This document shows positions 1 to 6,831 of a stretch of DNA of 6,926 nt, one piece after another. Source of the stretch: a bacterium (lineage in GTDB: Bacteria > Elusimicrobiota > Elusimicrobia > Elusimicrobiales > UBA9959); the NCBI GenBank assembly GCA_021845705.1, contig JAJZVJ010000129.1:1-6926 (forward strand), read 5' to 3'. How positions within the stretch are numbered: position 1 is the stretch's first letter; the number at the start of each line of letters is the position of its first letter. The notes under the pieces are model-generated. The model saw only the letters and a program-made list of their open reading frames with translations. It had not been told where the DNA came from and made no database searches. A program made the translations under genes and the position numbers.

Positions 1-172
1 ATTAAGCGGGGTTCTTACCGAGGGACTGGCGAGGGGGCCGGGTTAGCAAAACCCTGCCGGAGCCCGACGCTTACGTAAGCGCGGAGGGCGAGGCGGGGAG
101 TTGCGAGCACGGTGCGAGACAACGTTTTTGCGGTCCGGCCCCCTTGGCAGGCCCCGGGGATGACTGGCGAGT
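1..172. repeat. structured GC-rich intergenic element downstream of dprA
   Basis: I see no credible gene here. The stretch has an unusual density of repeats. The 10-mer GACTGGCGAG occurs as a direct repeat at 24-33 and 162-171, the second copy ending one base before the dprA stop codon. A 10-bp inverted repeat pairs 32-41 (AGGGGGCCGG) with 135-144 (CCGGCCCCCT). Between these arms lie a perfect 14-bp palindrome at 68-81 (CGCTTACGTAAGCG) and a small hairpin with arms GGGTT (40-44) and AACCC (50-54). No T-run follows any hairpin on the minus strand, so it is not a classic terminator of dprA. The arrangement, direct repeats outside and a foldback inside, suggests a dispersed intergenic repeat or a structured RNA. 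The element may continue past the window edge. The repeats are seen directly; the nature of the element is inferred. Confidence 0.45.
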
Positions 173-1303
173 TTAGTGCGCACGGCAGTAACGGCCGCCG
201 CGGGATACCAGCAGGGAGGAAGTCTCCAGTTCGAACAGCGCCGCCGCCGCCCTTTGCACCTGCCAGGAAAGCTTGGCCGTAAGTTCGTCCGCGTTAAGCC
301 CGCCGTCTTCGGCCGCGATAGCCCTGTAAGCCTCCAGCGCGTCCGGAGAAACCGACTTAAGGACGGCTTCGGAAGGGCTTGCGACAGGCTCGGTGGGGCA
401 AGCCTTAAGCCCGAACAGGTATTCCGGCGGGAAAGAGGCCACGATATCCCCCGCGTTCTCTACGGGGGAAGCCCCGTTCCTGATAAAGTAATTCGGCCCG
501 CGGCTGACGGCGGAATCCACGGGCCCCGGCACGGCCAGAACCTCGCGCCCCTGCTCAAGCGCGAAACGGGCGGTAATAAGGGCCCCGGACTCGAAGCCAC
601 CCTCAACGACCACGGTGGCGAGCGTCAGGCCCGAAATTATCCTGTTGCGCCGCGGGAAATTAGCCTGCATGGGCCCCTTGTTCATCGGGAACTCCGAAAC
701 AAGGGCCCCGCCGCTTTCCACGATCTTCCCCGCGAGCTTCTTGTTCTCCACCGGATAGACAGCGTTAAGCCCGGAGCCTAGCACGGCCCACGTAACCCCG
801 CCGGCCTCTACCGCCGCCTGGTGGGCCGCGGTGTCTATTCCGCGGGCGAGGCCGCTGGCCACCGCGACGCCGGAAGCCGCCAGCTCGCGCGCCAGCCTCG
901 CGGCGGTGCGCAGGCCATACGGCGTGGCCTTCCGCGTCCCTACTACCGCCGCCGCCGGGACCGGGGCCAGCGCGCCGCGCACATAGATCACCAGCGGCGG
1001 GTCATAAATTTTTCTGAGGAGTTCGGGGTAAGCCTCGTCGAGGGAAGTGAGAACGGCCGCGCCAGCCTTCTCTGCGGCAAGCAGTTCCTTCCCGGGGTCG
1101 GCGGCGGCGGTCTGCGCGGCCAGCCTTTCGGCCGTCTCCGGCATTACCCCGCCCTCGGCGGCTATCTCCGCCGGCGGGCGCTTTAAAAGCTCGGCGGCGC
1201 CGCCGTAGATGTCCAGCAGGCGCAGCAGCCAGTCGCTCTTGTGGCAGGCAAAAAAGTTAAGCCTTACCCTGGCCAGCTTTTCCGTCTCGGTTTTAGCCCC
1301 CAT
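173..1303 (-). CDS. dprA: DNA-processing protein DprA (Smf family)
   Basis: DprA is a cytoplasmic protein that binds incoming single-stranded DNA during natural transformation, protects it and loads RecA. It is also found in many bacteria not known to be transformable. The protein has 376 residues, normal for a three-domain DprA. Residues about 10-65 fit the N-terminal helical (SAM/HhH-like) domain, and 85-110 hold the conserved stretch leading into the core. The Rossmann-like core spans about 115-290, with VVGTRKATPYG at 120-130, SGLARGID at 150-157, FPRRNRIISGL at 216-226, SGALITA at 239-245 and EQGREVLAVPG at 250-260, all family signatures. Residues about 318-372 fit the C-terminal winged helix. 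The ATG start has a G-run (GGGGG) 6-7 bases upstream as a plausible ribosome site. It follows the LysM gene by 38 bases and comM lies one gene further upstream, consistent with a transformation module. No broken or missing core motif was seen. Confidence 0.96.
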   Translation of the reverse strand: MGAKTETEKLARVRLNFFACHKSDWLLRLLDIYGGAAELLKRPPAEIAAEGGVMPETAERLAAQTAAADPGKELLAAEKAGAAVLTSLDEAYPELLRKIYDPPLVIYVRGALAPVPAAAVVGTRKATPYGLRTAARLARELAASGVAVASGLARGIDTAAHQAAVEAGGVTWAVLGSGLNAVYPVENKKLAGKIVESGGALVSEFPMNKGPMQANFPRRNRIISGLTLATVVVEGGFESGALITARFALEQGREVLAVPGPVDSAVSRGPNYFIRNGASPVENAGDIVASFPPEYLFGLKACPTEPVASPSEAVLKSVSPDALEAYRAIAAEDGGLNADELTAKLSWQVQRAAAALFELETSSLLVSRGGRYCRAH

Positions 1304-1322
1304 CTTATGACCCCCGGATATG

Positions 1323-1336
1323 AGTTGCAGGCAACT
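1323..1336. repeat. short inverted repeat ahead of dprA
   Basis: A perfect inverted repeat with 6-base arms, AGTTGC (1323-1328) and GCAACT (1331-1336), separated by two bases, lies in the 38-base gap between the LysM gene and dprA, about 20 bases before the dprA ATG. As RNA it would form a short stem of about five pairs with a four-base loop. No T-run follows it on the minus strand, so a terminator is unlikely. It could be an operator-like dyad, a weak RNA hairpin or chance. Confidence 0.3.
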
Positions 1337-1341
1337 GAACG

Positions 1342-2421
1342 CTATTTTTTCTTTACTATATAGCCTTTTGAAATAGCCGTAGTGGCGTCCATGACGCGCG
1401 CGGTAACCGCCAGGTCCTGCACGTCCACTACCTCGGCCAGCCCGACCCGCTGCAGCCCGCGGCCCAGCCGCTTGCCGGACCTGTCGTGCACATCGTCGGC
1501 TTTAAGGTAAATGGCCAGCTGGTCTCCGGCCTTCACTATACCGGGGCCGGACATCGTGATCTCCAGCGGGGCCCCTTCCACGGAAAGGCTGTCCTCCATA
1601 CTCCCGCCGCGGCCCGCTAACCTGGCGGTTATCACCCCGTCCTCGAGCCAGTCGTCCGGGACCACCTTAACATTATCGGACCATTCAGACTGGTCCTCCG
1701 GCATTTCCTCGGACAGGGCGTTCCTGGAAAAATCCGCAGGTGGCTCGGCGCGCGTGGCAGGTTCCCGCTTAACGGCGGCCTCCGGCGCGGGGGCGGCGGG
1801 TTGGGCGATATCTGCGCTGGACATCTCCGCTTCCTTAACGGTCTCCGCCTCTTCTATGACCGCGGCTTTGCTTGCCGCCGGCTTGACCTCTTCGGTAATA
1901 CCGGGAATAACAAGTTCCTCTTTAGGATAGATCCGGTCCGGGTTAGCTACCGTGCCGAGATTGGCGTTATATATTTTCCCCCACTTATAAGGGTCATTGT
2001 AATACTTCCCTGAAAGGTCCCAGAGCGTGTCGCCGGAGGAGACAGTGTGCCTCTTGACAACGCCGGACCCGGCCCCGGTATGGGGCTCCTCAACTACGGG
2101 CAGAATGGAGGCCGCCTCTTTTTCACGCGCCGGGGGCGCCGGGACAGCGGCCGGTCCGGCTTTTTTCACGGTGGAAACGGCTTTTACCGGGGCCTTCTTT
2201 TCAGGCGCGGCGGCCGGTGAGGACGCAGCGGGCTTAACGGCCGCCGCAGGTGCCGTGGAGACGGGCGCCGCGACGGGCTTCCCATCCACGTACTGCGGCA
2301 TGGCGACGGCGCTGGCCGCTGCTTTCCGATACTCGGCATCAGACTCCGGCGGCTTTATCTGCTCGGCGCTAAGCCAGCCAGCCGGAAAACATAGCGAAAG
2401 GGCAAGTAGGGTTATTTTCAT
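1342..2421 (-). CDS. secreted LysM-domain protein with C-terminal FlgT/CsgG-type barrel-like domain
   Basis: This is a predicted periplasmic or envelope protein of 359 residues. A short signal peptide (K2, hydrophobic 4-18, likely cleavage after A19 in LSA-E) is followed by a long Ala/Pro/Lys-rich, low-complexity linker (about 35-110). A single LysM domain lies at about 123-174 (HTVSSGDTLWDLSGKYY at 125-141, then PDRIYPKEELVIP). LysM modules bind N-acetylglucosamine-containing glycans, usually peptidoglycan. A second low-complexity, Ala/Glu-rich linker (175-240) leads to a globular C-terminus at about 255-358. That part carries the pattern D-x-S, L-G, V-G-x-AEV and a final KGYIV, which resembles the C-terminal domain of the CsgG-like lipoprotein in this window. 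I see no catalytic domain. The ATG is preceded by GGAGG (bases 2426-2430) with a 4-base gap. It starts 18 bases after comM stops, so the two are probably co-transcribed. A specific role, such as anchoring a DNA-uptake or envelope complex to the wall, is inference only. Confidence 0.9.
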   Translation of the reverse strand: MKITLLALSLCFPAGWLSAEQIKPPESDAEYRKAAASAVAMPQYVDGKPVAAPVSTAPAAAVKPAASSPAAAPEKKAPVKAVSTVKKAGPAAVPAPPAREKEAASILPVVEEPHTGAGSGVVKRHTVSSGDTLWDLSGKYYNDPYKWGKIYNANLGTVANPDRIYPKEELVIPGITEEVKPAASKAAVIEEAETVKEAEMSSADIAQPAAPAPEAAVKREPATRAEPPADFSRNALSEEMPEDQSEWSDNVKVVPDDWLEDGVITARLAGRGGSMEDSLSVEGAPLEITMSGPGIVKAGDQLAIYLKADDVHDRSGKRLGRGLQRVGLAEVVDVQDLAVTARVMDATTAISKGYIVKKK

Positions 2422-2439
2422 GGTACCTCCGGTCCAGAG

Positions 2440-3975
2440 TCAGAATCCCGCCGCGAGCGCGCCGGCTTTATCCAGCATCCTGTACTGCACGGCTTCAATA
2501 ATGTGTTCCTTTTTTATCTCAGGAACGCCTTCCAGGTCGGCTATCGTGCGCGAAATTTTCAGGATCTTATCCAGGGACCTGGCCGAGAAACCCAGCTTGT
2601 TCATGGCTGTCTCCAGCACGGCCGACGCGCCGGACGGCAGGGAGCAGTGCCTGCGCAGTTCCGCCCCGGCCATGAAAGCGTTGGCTTTTACGCCGCCTTT
2701 GAAACGTTTTCGCTGGATATCCATAGCCTTCAGCACGCGCCCGGCGATAGCGGCCGTGGGCTCCCCCCTCGGCATAGCCTCCCAGTCGGCGTACTTAACC
2801 GCCGAGAGCTGCACCTGCAGATCTATCCGGTCAAGGATAGGGCCGGAGATCTTGGCGCGGTACTTATGCACCTGGAGCGGCGAGCAGGCGCACTCGCGGG
2901 TAGGGTGGCCAAGGTAGCCGCAGGGGCAGGGGTTCATCGCGGCCACCATAAGAAAGCGGGCGGGATAAGCGACGCTTTCCTTTACCCTGGAGACGGTCAC
3001 CTTCCAGGCCTCGAGCGGCTCCCTGAGGGCCTCAAGGGCCGGACGTGAAAACTCCGGGAACTCGTCCATAAAAAGCACGCCGTTGTGCGCCAGGGAGACT
3101 TCGCCCGGCCGCGGACTGGACCCGCCGCCGATAAGCGCGGCGTCGGAGATAGTATGATGCGGCTCCCTGAAAGGGCGCTCGCTTACCAGGCGCCCGGCGG
3201 CCACCAGGCCGCTGACCGAATACAGTTTGGTCGTTTCAAGCGACTCGTCAAAGGTCATCGGCGGCAGCAGCGCCCCGAACCGGCGGGCCAGCATGCTTTT
3301 TCCCGCGCCGGGAGGGCCCACAAGTATTACGTTATGGAAGCCGGCCGCCGCTATCTCAAGGGCGCGCTTGGCGAACGGCTGCCCCTTCACCTCGGAAAAG
3401 TCGTTCACCGCGCCGGCCGGCGGCTGTCCTGACGCGGGAACAGCGCAGGCTTCAAGCTCCGCCTCGCCCGCGAGCCAGGCCGCGACCTCTTTCAGGCTGG
3501 AGGCTGATAGACAGTTTACGCCCGAAATAGCGGCCTCGGCCGAGTTCCCGTGCGGGACCACCGCCGTGCCTCCGCGGCCTTTCAGGGCCAGCAGCATAGG
3601 CAGTACCCCGGCAACGGGGCGCAGCGCGCCGTCAAGGGCAAGCTCGCCTATGAAGAAAGTGTCCTCAAGGCGGGCCGGCGGTTCTTTGCCGAGACGGCCC
3701 GAGGCGGCTATGACGCCCAGGGCTATGGGCAGATCGAAATGGGTGCCGGTTTTTTTTATCTCGGCCGGCGCAAGATTAACGGTTATCCTCTTTGAGGGGA
3801 AATCAAAGCCGGAATTACGCACTGCGGCCACCACGCGGTCTTTGGCCTCTTTAACGGCCGCGTCGGGAAGGCCCACCACGGAATAAGAGGGCAGGCCGGA
3901 GGCGATATAGACCTCGGCCCTGACCTCCCGTCCGTCGATCCCCTTAAGGCACAATGTATTCAGCTTGGATAACAT
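2440..3975 (-). CDS. comM: ComM/YifB family Mg-chelatase-like AAA+ ATPase
   Basis: ComM is a hexameric AAA+ helicase that promotes branch migration during integration of transforming DNA. The family is widespread and often annotated YifB or Mg chelatase-like. The 511-residue length is typical. The N-terminal ChlI domain (Lon-S16-like fold) spans about 1-170, with SGLPSYSVVGLPDAAVKEAKDR at 26-47 and NLAPAEIKKTGTHFDLPIA at 67-85. The ATPase domain spans about 190-390: Walker A GPPGAGKS at 220-227, Walker B VLFMDEF at 300-306, sensor-1 N348, and the LDRID motif at 381-385 with a candidate arginine finger R383. A four-cysteine motif typical of the family (C350, C352, C362, C364) may bind metal. 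The C-terminal lid domain spans about 410-500, with SARSLDKILK at 464-473 and sensor-2 R466. The ATG fits the conserved family N-terminus, yet only a minimal AGG lies upstream and a strong hairpin sits next to it. All key residues are intact. Confidence 0.96.
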   Translation of the reverse strand: MLSKLNTLCLKGIDGREVRAEVYIASGLPSYSVVGLPDAAVKEAKDRVVAAVRNSGFDFPSKRITVNLAPAEIKKTGTHFDLPIALGVIAASGRLGKEPPARLEDTFFIGELALDGALRPVAGVLPMLLALKGRGGTAVVPHGNSAEAAISGVNCLSASSLKEVAAWLAGEAELEACAVPASGQPPAGAVNDFSEVKGQPFAKRALEIAAAGFHNVILVGPPGAGKSMLARRFGALLPPMTFDESLETTKLYSVSGLVAAGRLVSERPFREPHHTISDAALIGGGSSPRPGEVSLAHNGVLFMDEFPEFSRPALEALREPLEAWKVTVSRVKESVAYPARFLMVAAMNPCPCGYLGHPTRECACSPLQVHKYRAKISGPILDRIDLQVQLSAVKYADWEAMPRGEPTAAIAGRVLKAMDIQRKRFKGGVKANAFMAGAELRRHCSLPSGASAVLETAMNKLGFSARSLDKILKISRTIADLEGVPEIKKEHIIEAVQYRMLDKAGALAAGF

Positions 3976-3985
3976 AAATGAACCT

Positions 3986-4013
3986 GCGGCCGGGCGGCAA
4001 GCCGCCCGGCCGC
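3986..4013 (-). terminator. very GC-rich 13-bp hairpin between the CsgG-like gene and comM
   Basis: A perfect inverted repeat of 13 bases per arm (3986-3998 and 4001-4013) has a 2-base centre, giving in RNA a stem of about 12 pairs, nearly all G-C, capped by a tetraloop. It fills most of the 49-base gap after the CsgG-like stop codon. On the minus strand it is followed by AGGTTCATTT and then the comM ATG. The tail has several Ts but no clean T-run, so it is at best an imperfect intrinsic terminator. The stem ends 10 bases before the ATG, so it could instead attenuate read-through or mask the comM ribosome site. The structure is seen directly; which role it plays is not. Confidence 0.45.
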
Positions 4014-4024
4014 CAGGCGCGCAT

Positions 4025-4966
4025 CTACTTCGCCAGACGGCAGATATCCCCGGCCTTCGGGGACGCGCCTGAAGCCTTGGTAAACTTGGCTTTGGAGCAG
4101 TCGCCCGAATCTCCGCACTGCCCGGTCACCTCGGCCCTGCCAAGGGAGTCCTCGACGTGGCCGATTACCAGGTTGGAGCGCGGGTCCCGGATCTCGGCCC
4201 CCAATCTGAAACAGTCAAGCTTCATCCCCGGAGTAACTCCCGAATCATCCCCAGCGTTAAGATAGAGCTGGTCTCCGGACGCGGCCGCTATCATGCAGGA
4301 CCAGGGCTTCTTGTTGAGCTGGCTGGCTATGTTGGCCACGAACTGGACCAGGGCTGCGCGCAGCGCTTCACCCTCAAGGGTCTCATCGTAGCCCCCTTTG
4401 GTCCCCATACCGAGGAAGGAAGCCTTGGTTGATTTGGCCATGCCCTTGCCGGAGTCGGCAAGTATCACCTGGCCGCTCTGCACGTCGATCAGCCTTATAT
4501 CCACGGTGACGTCGGCTTCCTGCCGCTTGGACTGGGTAAGCAGGTAGTCGGACCCTTCTTTTTTAACCCCGAACTGGGAAACCGACCCTACCACTATAGC
4601 CTCAAGGCCCATTATCTGGCCCAGCTTGGCCACCGTCTGAGGGTCGGTCATGCCCTGGGCCTGGAATTTCTGTTCTTCCATTATCTTGTTCATCCGGTCC
4701 CGCTCCACCACGATGAACTTCCCGGATTTGACCAGTTCGGTGACAAGTATGTCGGAAGCCGCGCCGCCCAGGCGTCCCTGGCCGTAGGCGGATTTATTCT
4801 CGAACTCCACAACGCCTATCCTGCGCTTCGGGCCGGTATATCTAGACGTTACATTTTCGGTTTCGTTCACGCTGGTAGCCTGCTGCATCTTTACGGTCTT
4901 AGCCGGCGCGCAGGCCGCCGCCAGCAGGGCCGCCGCGGCGGCTATGAACAGTTTATTTTTTCCCAT
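4025..4966 (-). CDS. CsgG-family outer-membrane lipoprotein
   Basis: This 313-residue protein has a lipoprotein signal: MGKNK, an Ala/Leu-rich core, and a cysteine at 19 (LLAAAC), a slightly relaxed lipobox. The CsgG domain spans about 46-218: RRIGVVEFENKS (48-59), the helix ASDILVTELVKSGKFIVVERD (70-90), the conserved VAKLGQIMGLEAIVVGSV (112-129), IRLIDVQSGQV (157-167) and a closing helix EALRAALVQFVANIASQL (200-217). CsgG forms the outer-membrane curli secretion channel in enterobacteria, but many relatives are uncharacterised lipoproteins. Residues 222-312 form a second domain (LYLNAGDDSGVTPGM, then IRDPRSNLVIGHV) of a type often found after CsgG or FlgT cores. That domain holds five cysteines (224, 252, 284, 290, 309). 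No csgA, csgB, csgE or csgF partner is visible, so a curli role is not supported. The start has an ideal GGGAGG (4972-4977) 5 bases upstream. It follows the GNA1162-like gene by 56 bases. Confidence 0.9.
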   Translation of the reverse strand: MGKNKLFIAAAAALLAAACAPAKTVKMQQATSVNETENVTSRYTGPKRRIGVVEFENKSAYGQGRLGGAASDILVTELVKSGKFIVVERDRMNKIMEEQKFQAQGMTDPQTVAKLGQIMGLEAIVVGSVSQFGVKKEGSDYLLTQSKRQEADVTVDIRLIDVQSGQVILADSGKGMAKSTKASFLGMGTKGGYDETLEGEALRAALVQFVANIASQLNKKPWSCMIAAASGDQLYLNAGDDSGVTPGMKLDCFRLGAEIRDPRSNLVIGHVEDSLGRAEVTGQCGDSGDCSKAKFTKASGASPKAGDICRLAK

Positions 4967-5022
4967 ATTATCCTCCCGTCCTTGTATCTAAAACATGCAA
5001 AACAGCGTAAGATCGGGCCAAG

Positions 5023-5670
5023 TTACCTGCGCGGCAGGCGGTCCAGCGCCTTCCAGGCCGCTTCCCCGGCCTCTTTCTTCAGCGGGCTTTTTAGTATATT
5101 CTGCACCAGTTTAACGGCCATCTGCTCCACAAAAGCCGCCTTCGCCTGATCTTTATCGAAGTAAACTTTCAGGTCCTTGCCGGCGCCGGAGCCTTCGTAA
5201 AGGGTCTCCCCGGTAGCCGCGGATATTATCGTAAGATGCAGCTTCACCGATTTGCGCACTACAAAGCCCAGGTTCTGAAAAGTAAAATCCTCCACGTCGC
5301 CGTAGCAAAGCAGATCGGCGCCCAGGGCCTTCCCTATATCCGCCGGCTTAACACCGGGCAGCTGCCCCCCCTCGGAAACCCCGAGCCCCTGCAGTTTGCC
5401 GTCCACCTCGGCAAGCGGCAGCAGCGGGTAGCCGCGCTTTTCAAACCCCTCGGAGATCAGTTTGCGCAGCATGTCGGGGGCTTCTACGTCCGTGCTCTGG
5501 TTATCGAACGGAAGTACCGCCACCCTGGGGTCAGTCACGGCGCGCAGCGACGGAGAGACCGCGTATGACCCTCCCGTTGCGCAGCCGAAAAGCAGAAAAG
5601 CCGCCGGGAAAATACCAAAAGGAAGAAAAAAACCCTTAACGATCCCCCCTGTCTTAGCCTCGGCCTTCAT
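5023..5670 (-). CDS. GNA1162 (DUF799)-like lipoprotein
   Basis: This 215-residue protein has a signal sequence with hydrophobic residues about 14-28 ending in LLFGC, so C30 is the probable lipidated residue. The mature part resembles the GNA1162/DUF799 family of small outer-membrane lipoproteins. It shows VAVLPFDNQSTDVEAPDML (50-68), a GYPLLPLAEVDGKLQGLGV block (80-98), ALGADLLCYGDV (115-126) and LTIISAATGETLYEG (146-160). GNA1162 is a conserved lipoprotein first noted in Neisseria, where it is encoded near a CsgG-family gene; its biochemical role is not established as far as I know. Here too a CsgG-family gene follows directly, but the small DUF4810-type third partner that I recall from Neisseria is absent. 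The start ATG has AAAGGA (5677-5682) 6 bases upstream. It starts 42 bases after the FlgT-like gene stops. Confidence 0.85.
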   Translation of the reverse strand: MKAEAKTGGIVKGFFLPFGIFPAAFLLFGCATGGSYAVSPSLRAVTDPRVAVLPFDNQSTDVEAPDMLRKLISEGFEKRGYPLLPLAEVDGKLQGLGVSEGGQLPGVKPADIGKALGADLLCYGDVEDFTFQNLGFVVRKSVKLHLTIISAATGETLYEGSGAGKDLKVYFDKDQAKAAFVEQMAVKLVQNILKSPLKKEAGEAAWKALDRLPRR

Positions 5671-5712
5671 CCGTGATCCTTTAATATCCGCAATAGCGAA
5701 ACTACCCGGGCC

Positions 5713-6816
5713 CTATCTGGACATCGAGAATACGACTTCCTGCCCGGCCACCCCTTCCAGCTGCAGGCCCAGGGAATCCCCGCGCAGTATGACGCTGGCG
5801 AACTCCTGGGGATCAGGCTGCCGGGGCACCGCCGAGAAAACAGCGGCGCCGTCGGAATAGCTCACAAGCCGCAGCCCTTTAAGGTCCGTGCGCAGCAGCT
5901 GGGCTTTAAGCTTCTCAAGCGTTTCCAGGCCGTCCAGTCCCAGGAACCTCAACTTTACCGCAGTATCCTGTTTCAACAGGCGGTCAGCCTTTCCGGCGGC
6001 CTCAGCCGCAAGAAGTTCGCCGGCGGAAGCCATGGCTTTGGCAAAAGACGCCGCCTCGGAAGAGTCGATAGCGTTAGCCTGGCTGGAGAGGCTGAGCAGC
6101 TCGCGCCCGGTCTTAACGTCCAGGATCTTCAGCGAGGCTTCGGCGCGTGAAGGATAAAAGCCCGTATTAAGGCCGGCGCCGGAGGGGACCGCGGAAGCCG
6201 AAACGGAGAACAGCAGATCCGCGCCGGCGTCGTCGGCCGCGTCGAGGACAGGCTGGTCGGGCCCGGAAAGCAGGCCCGCGTCGGAGGCGAACGGGAAATC
6301 TTTTATGGTTATGGCCGAGCGGCGTGAAAAAGCCTCCCTGAACGCGGCCGAAAAGGTCTTGTCGGCCGGGCCGCGCTGCACGAACGCGGCCACCGTCGCG
6401 GCGGCGTCGGTTCCGGCAAGGTTCATACCGCGCAGCGCGGAAGCGATCTTGTCGTGGTAAACCCAGACTTTGGCGCGCACGCGGTAGGAGGCCCCGTCCT
6501 GGCCCTCCGATATGACTTTGCGTTTCGCGACATAAAGCTGCGGGGTTTTAAGCAGGCCTATCTCAAGCGCCGGGTAATTATCAGCCGCCGAGGCCTCGTC
6601 CATAAAAAGCCCGGCGGTACGGCGCAGCGCGTTCTTCTCGGCGTCAAGAGCGGCCAGCTCGCGCGAAACTCCCGGGTTACGCTCGTCGAAAGCGGCGGAG
6701 CCGTCGGCCGTAAGCGGTTCGGGGGCGGCCCTATAGGACCCCGGGGCCGGCGCGTGAGCGCAGGCGGCCGCGGCGGCGAGCAGGACCGGGAGCAGCGTTT
6801 TGGCTAAATTTTTCAT
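5713..6816 (-). CDS. FlgT/LPP20-like lipoprotein of unknown function
   Basis: This 367-residue protein has a signal peptide (MKNLAK, hydrophobic 8-18) ending at C19 in an Ala-rich, non-canonical lipobox, so lipidation is probable but not certain. Residues about 55-130 resemble the N-terminal domain of FlgT/LPP20 proteins: an Ala-rich helix (LDAEKNALRRTAGLFMDEA, 57-75), then LLKTPQLYVAKRKVISEG and YRVRAKVWVYHDKIASALRG. Residues about 155-283 resemble a CsgG/FlgT-middle type fold, with DAGADLLFSVSASA (196-209), ASLKILDVKTGRELLSL (227-243) and a long Ala-rich helix. Residues 284-366 form a third small alpha/beta domain that I cannot assign. FlgT is a flagellar H-ring protein in Vibrio, but no flagellar gene lies here, so a flagellar role is not supported. 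The ribosome site AAGGAAGG (6826-6833) overlaps the stop codon of the upstream kinase, implying translational coupling. The neighbouring lipoproteins share its core motifs. Confidence 0.8.
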   Translation of the reverse strand: MKNLAKTLLPVLLAAAAACAHAPAPGSYRAAPEPLTADGSAAFDERNPGVSRELAALDAEKNALRRTAGLFMDEASAADNYPALEIGLLKTPQLYVAKRKVISEGQDGASYRVRAKVWVYHDKIASALRGMNLAGTDAAATVAAFVQRGPADKTFSAAFREAFSRRSAITIKDFPFASDAGLLSGPDQPVLDAADDAGADLLFSVSASAVPSGAGLNTGFYPSRAEASLKILDVKTGRELLSLSSQANAIDSSEAASFAKAMASAGELLAAEAAGKADRLLKQDTAVKLRFLGLDGLETLEKLKAQLLRTDLKGLRLVSYSDGAAVFSAVPRQPDPQEFASVILRGDSLGLQLEGVAGQEVVFSMSR

Positions 6817-6831
6817 GCTTATTTACCTTCC

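Noticed and set aside
6..176. Plus-strand open stretch across the intergenic element at the window start
   Set aside because: It has no ATG start, runs straight into the dprA stop region and its product looks like translated GC-rich repeat; the repeat structure explains the sequence better.
2027..2917. Long plus-strand open frame (296 codons) opposite the LysM gene and the 3' part of comM
   Set aside because: It lies antisense to two well-supported genes, crosses their boundary, and its translation is low-complexity with no recognisable domain. High GC content makes such antisense open frames common.
3227..3886. Plus-strand open frame (219 codons) opposite comM
   Set aside because: Antisense to conserved comM sequence including Walker A, with a compositionally biased Ser/Ala/Arg-rich product and no domain.
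2440..3975. Magnesium chelatase subunit of chlorophyll synthesis
   Set aside because: The ChlI-like N-terminus, the four-cysteine motif and the single-chain layout are those of ComM/YifB, and no tetrapyrrole gene is nearby.
4025..4966. Curli secretion channel csgG proper
   Set aside because: The CsgG domain is clear, but no curli subunit or accessory gene is present and an extra C-terminal domain is fused, so the specific curli role is not supported.
4967..5022. Possible promoter in the 56-base gap before the CsgG-like gene
   Set aside because: The gap is locally AT-rich on the minus strand, but the best pair (TTACGC, 17 bases, ATACAA) is a poor match to a sigma-70 promoter.
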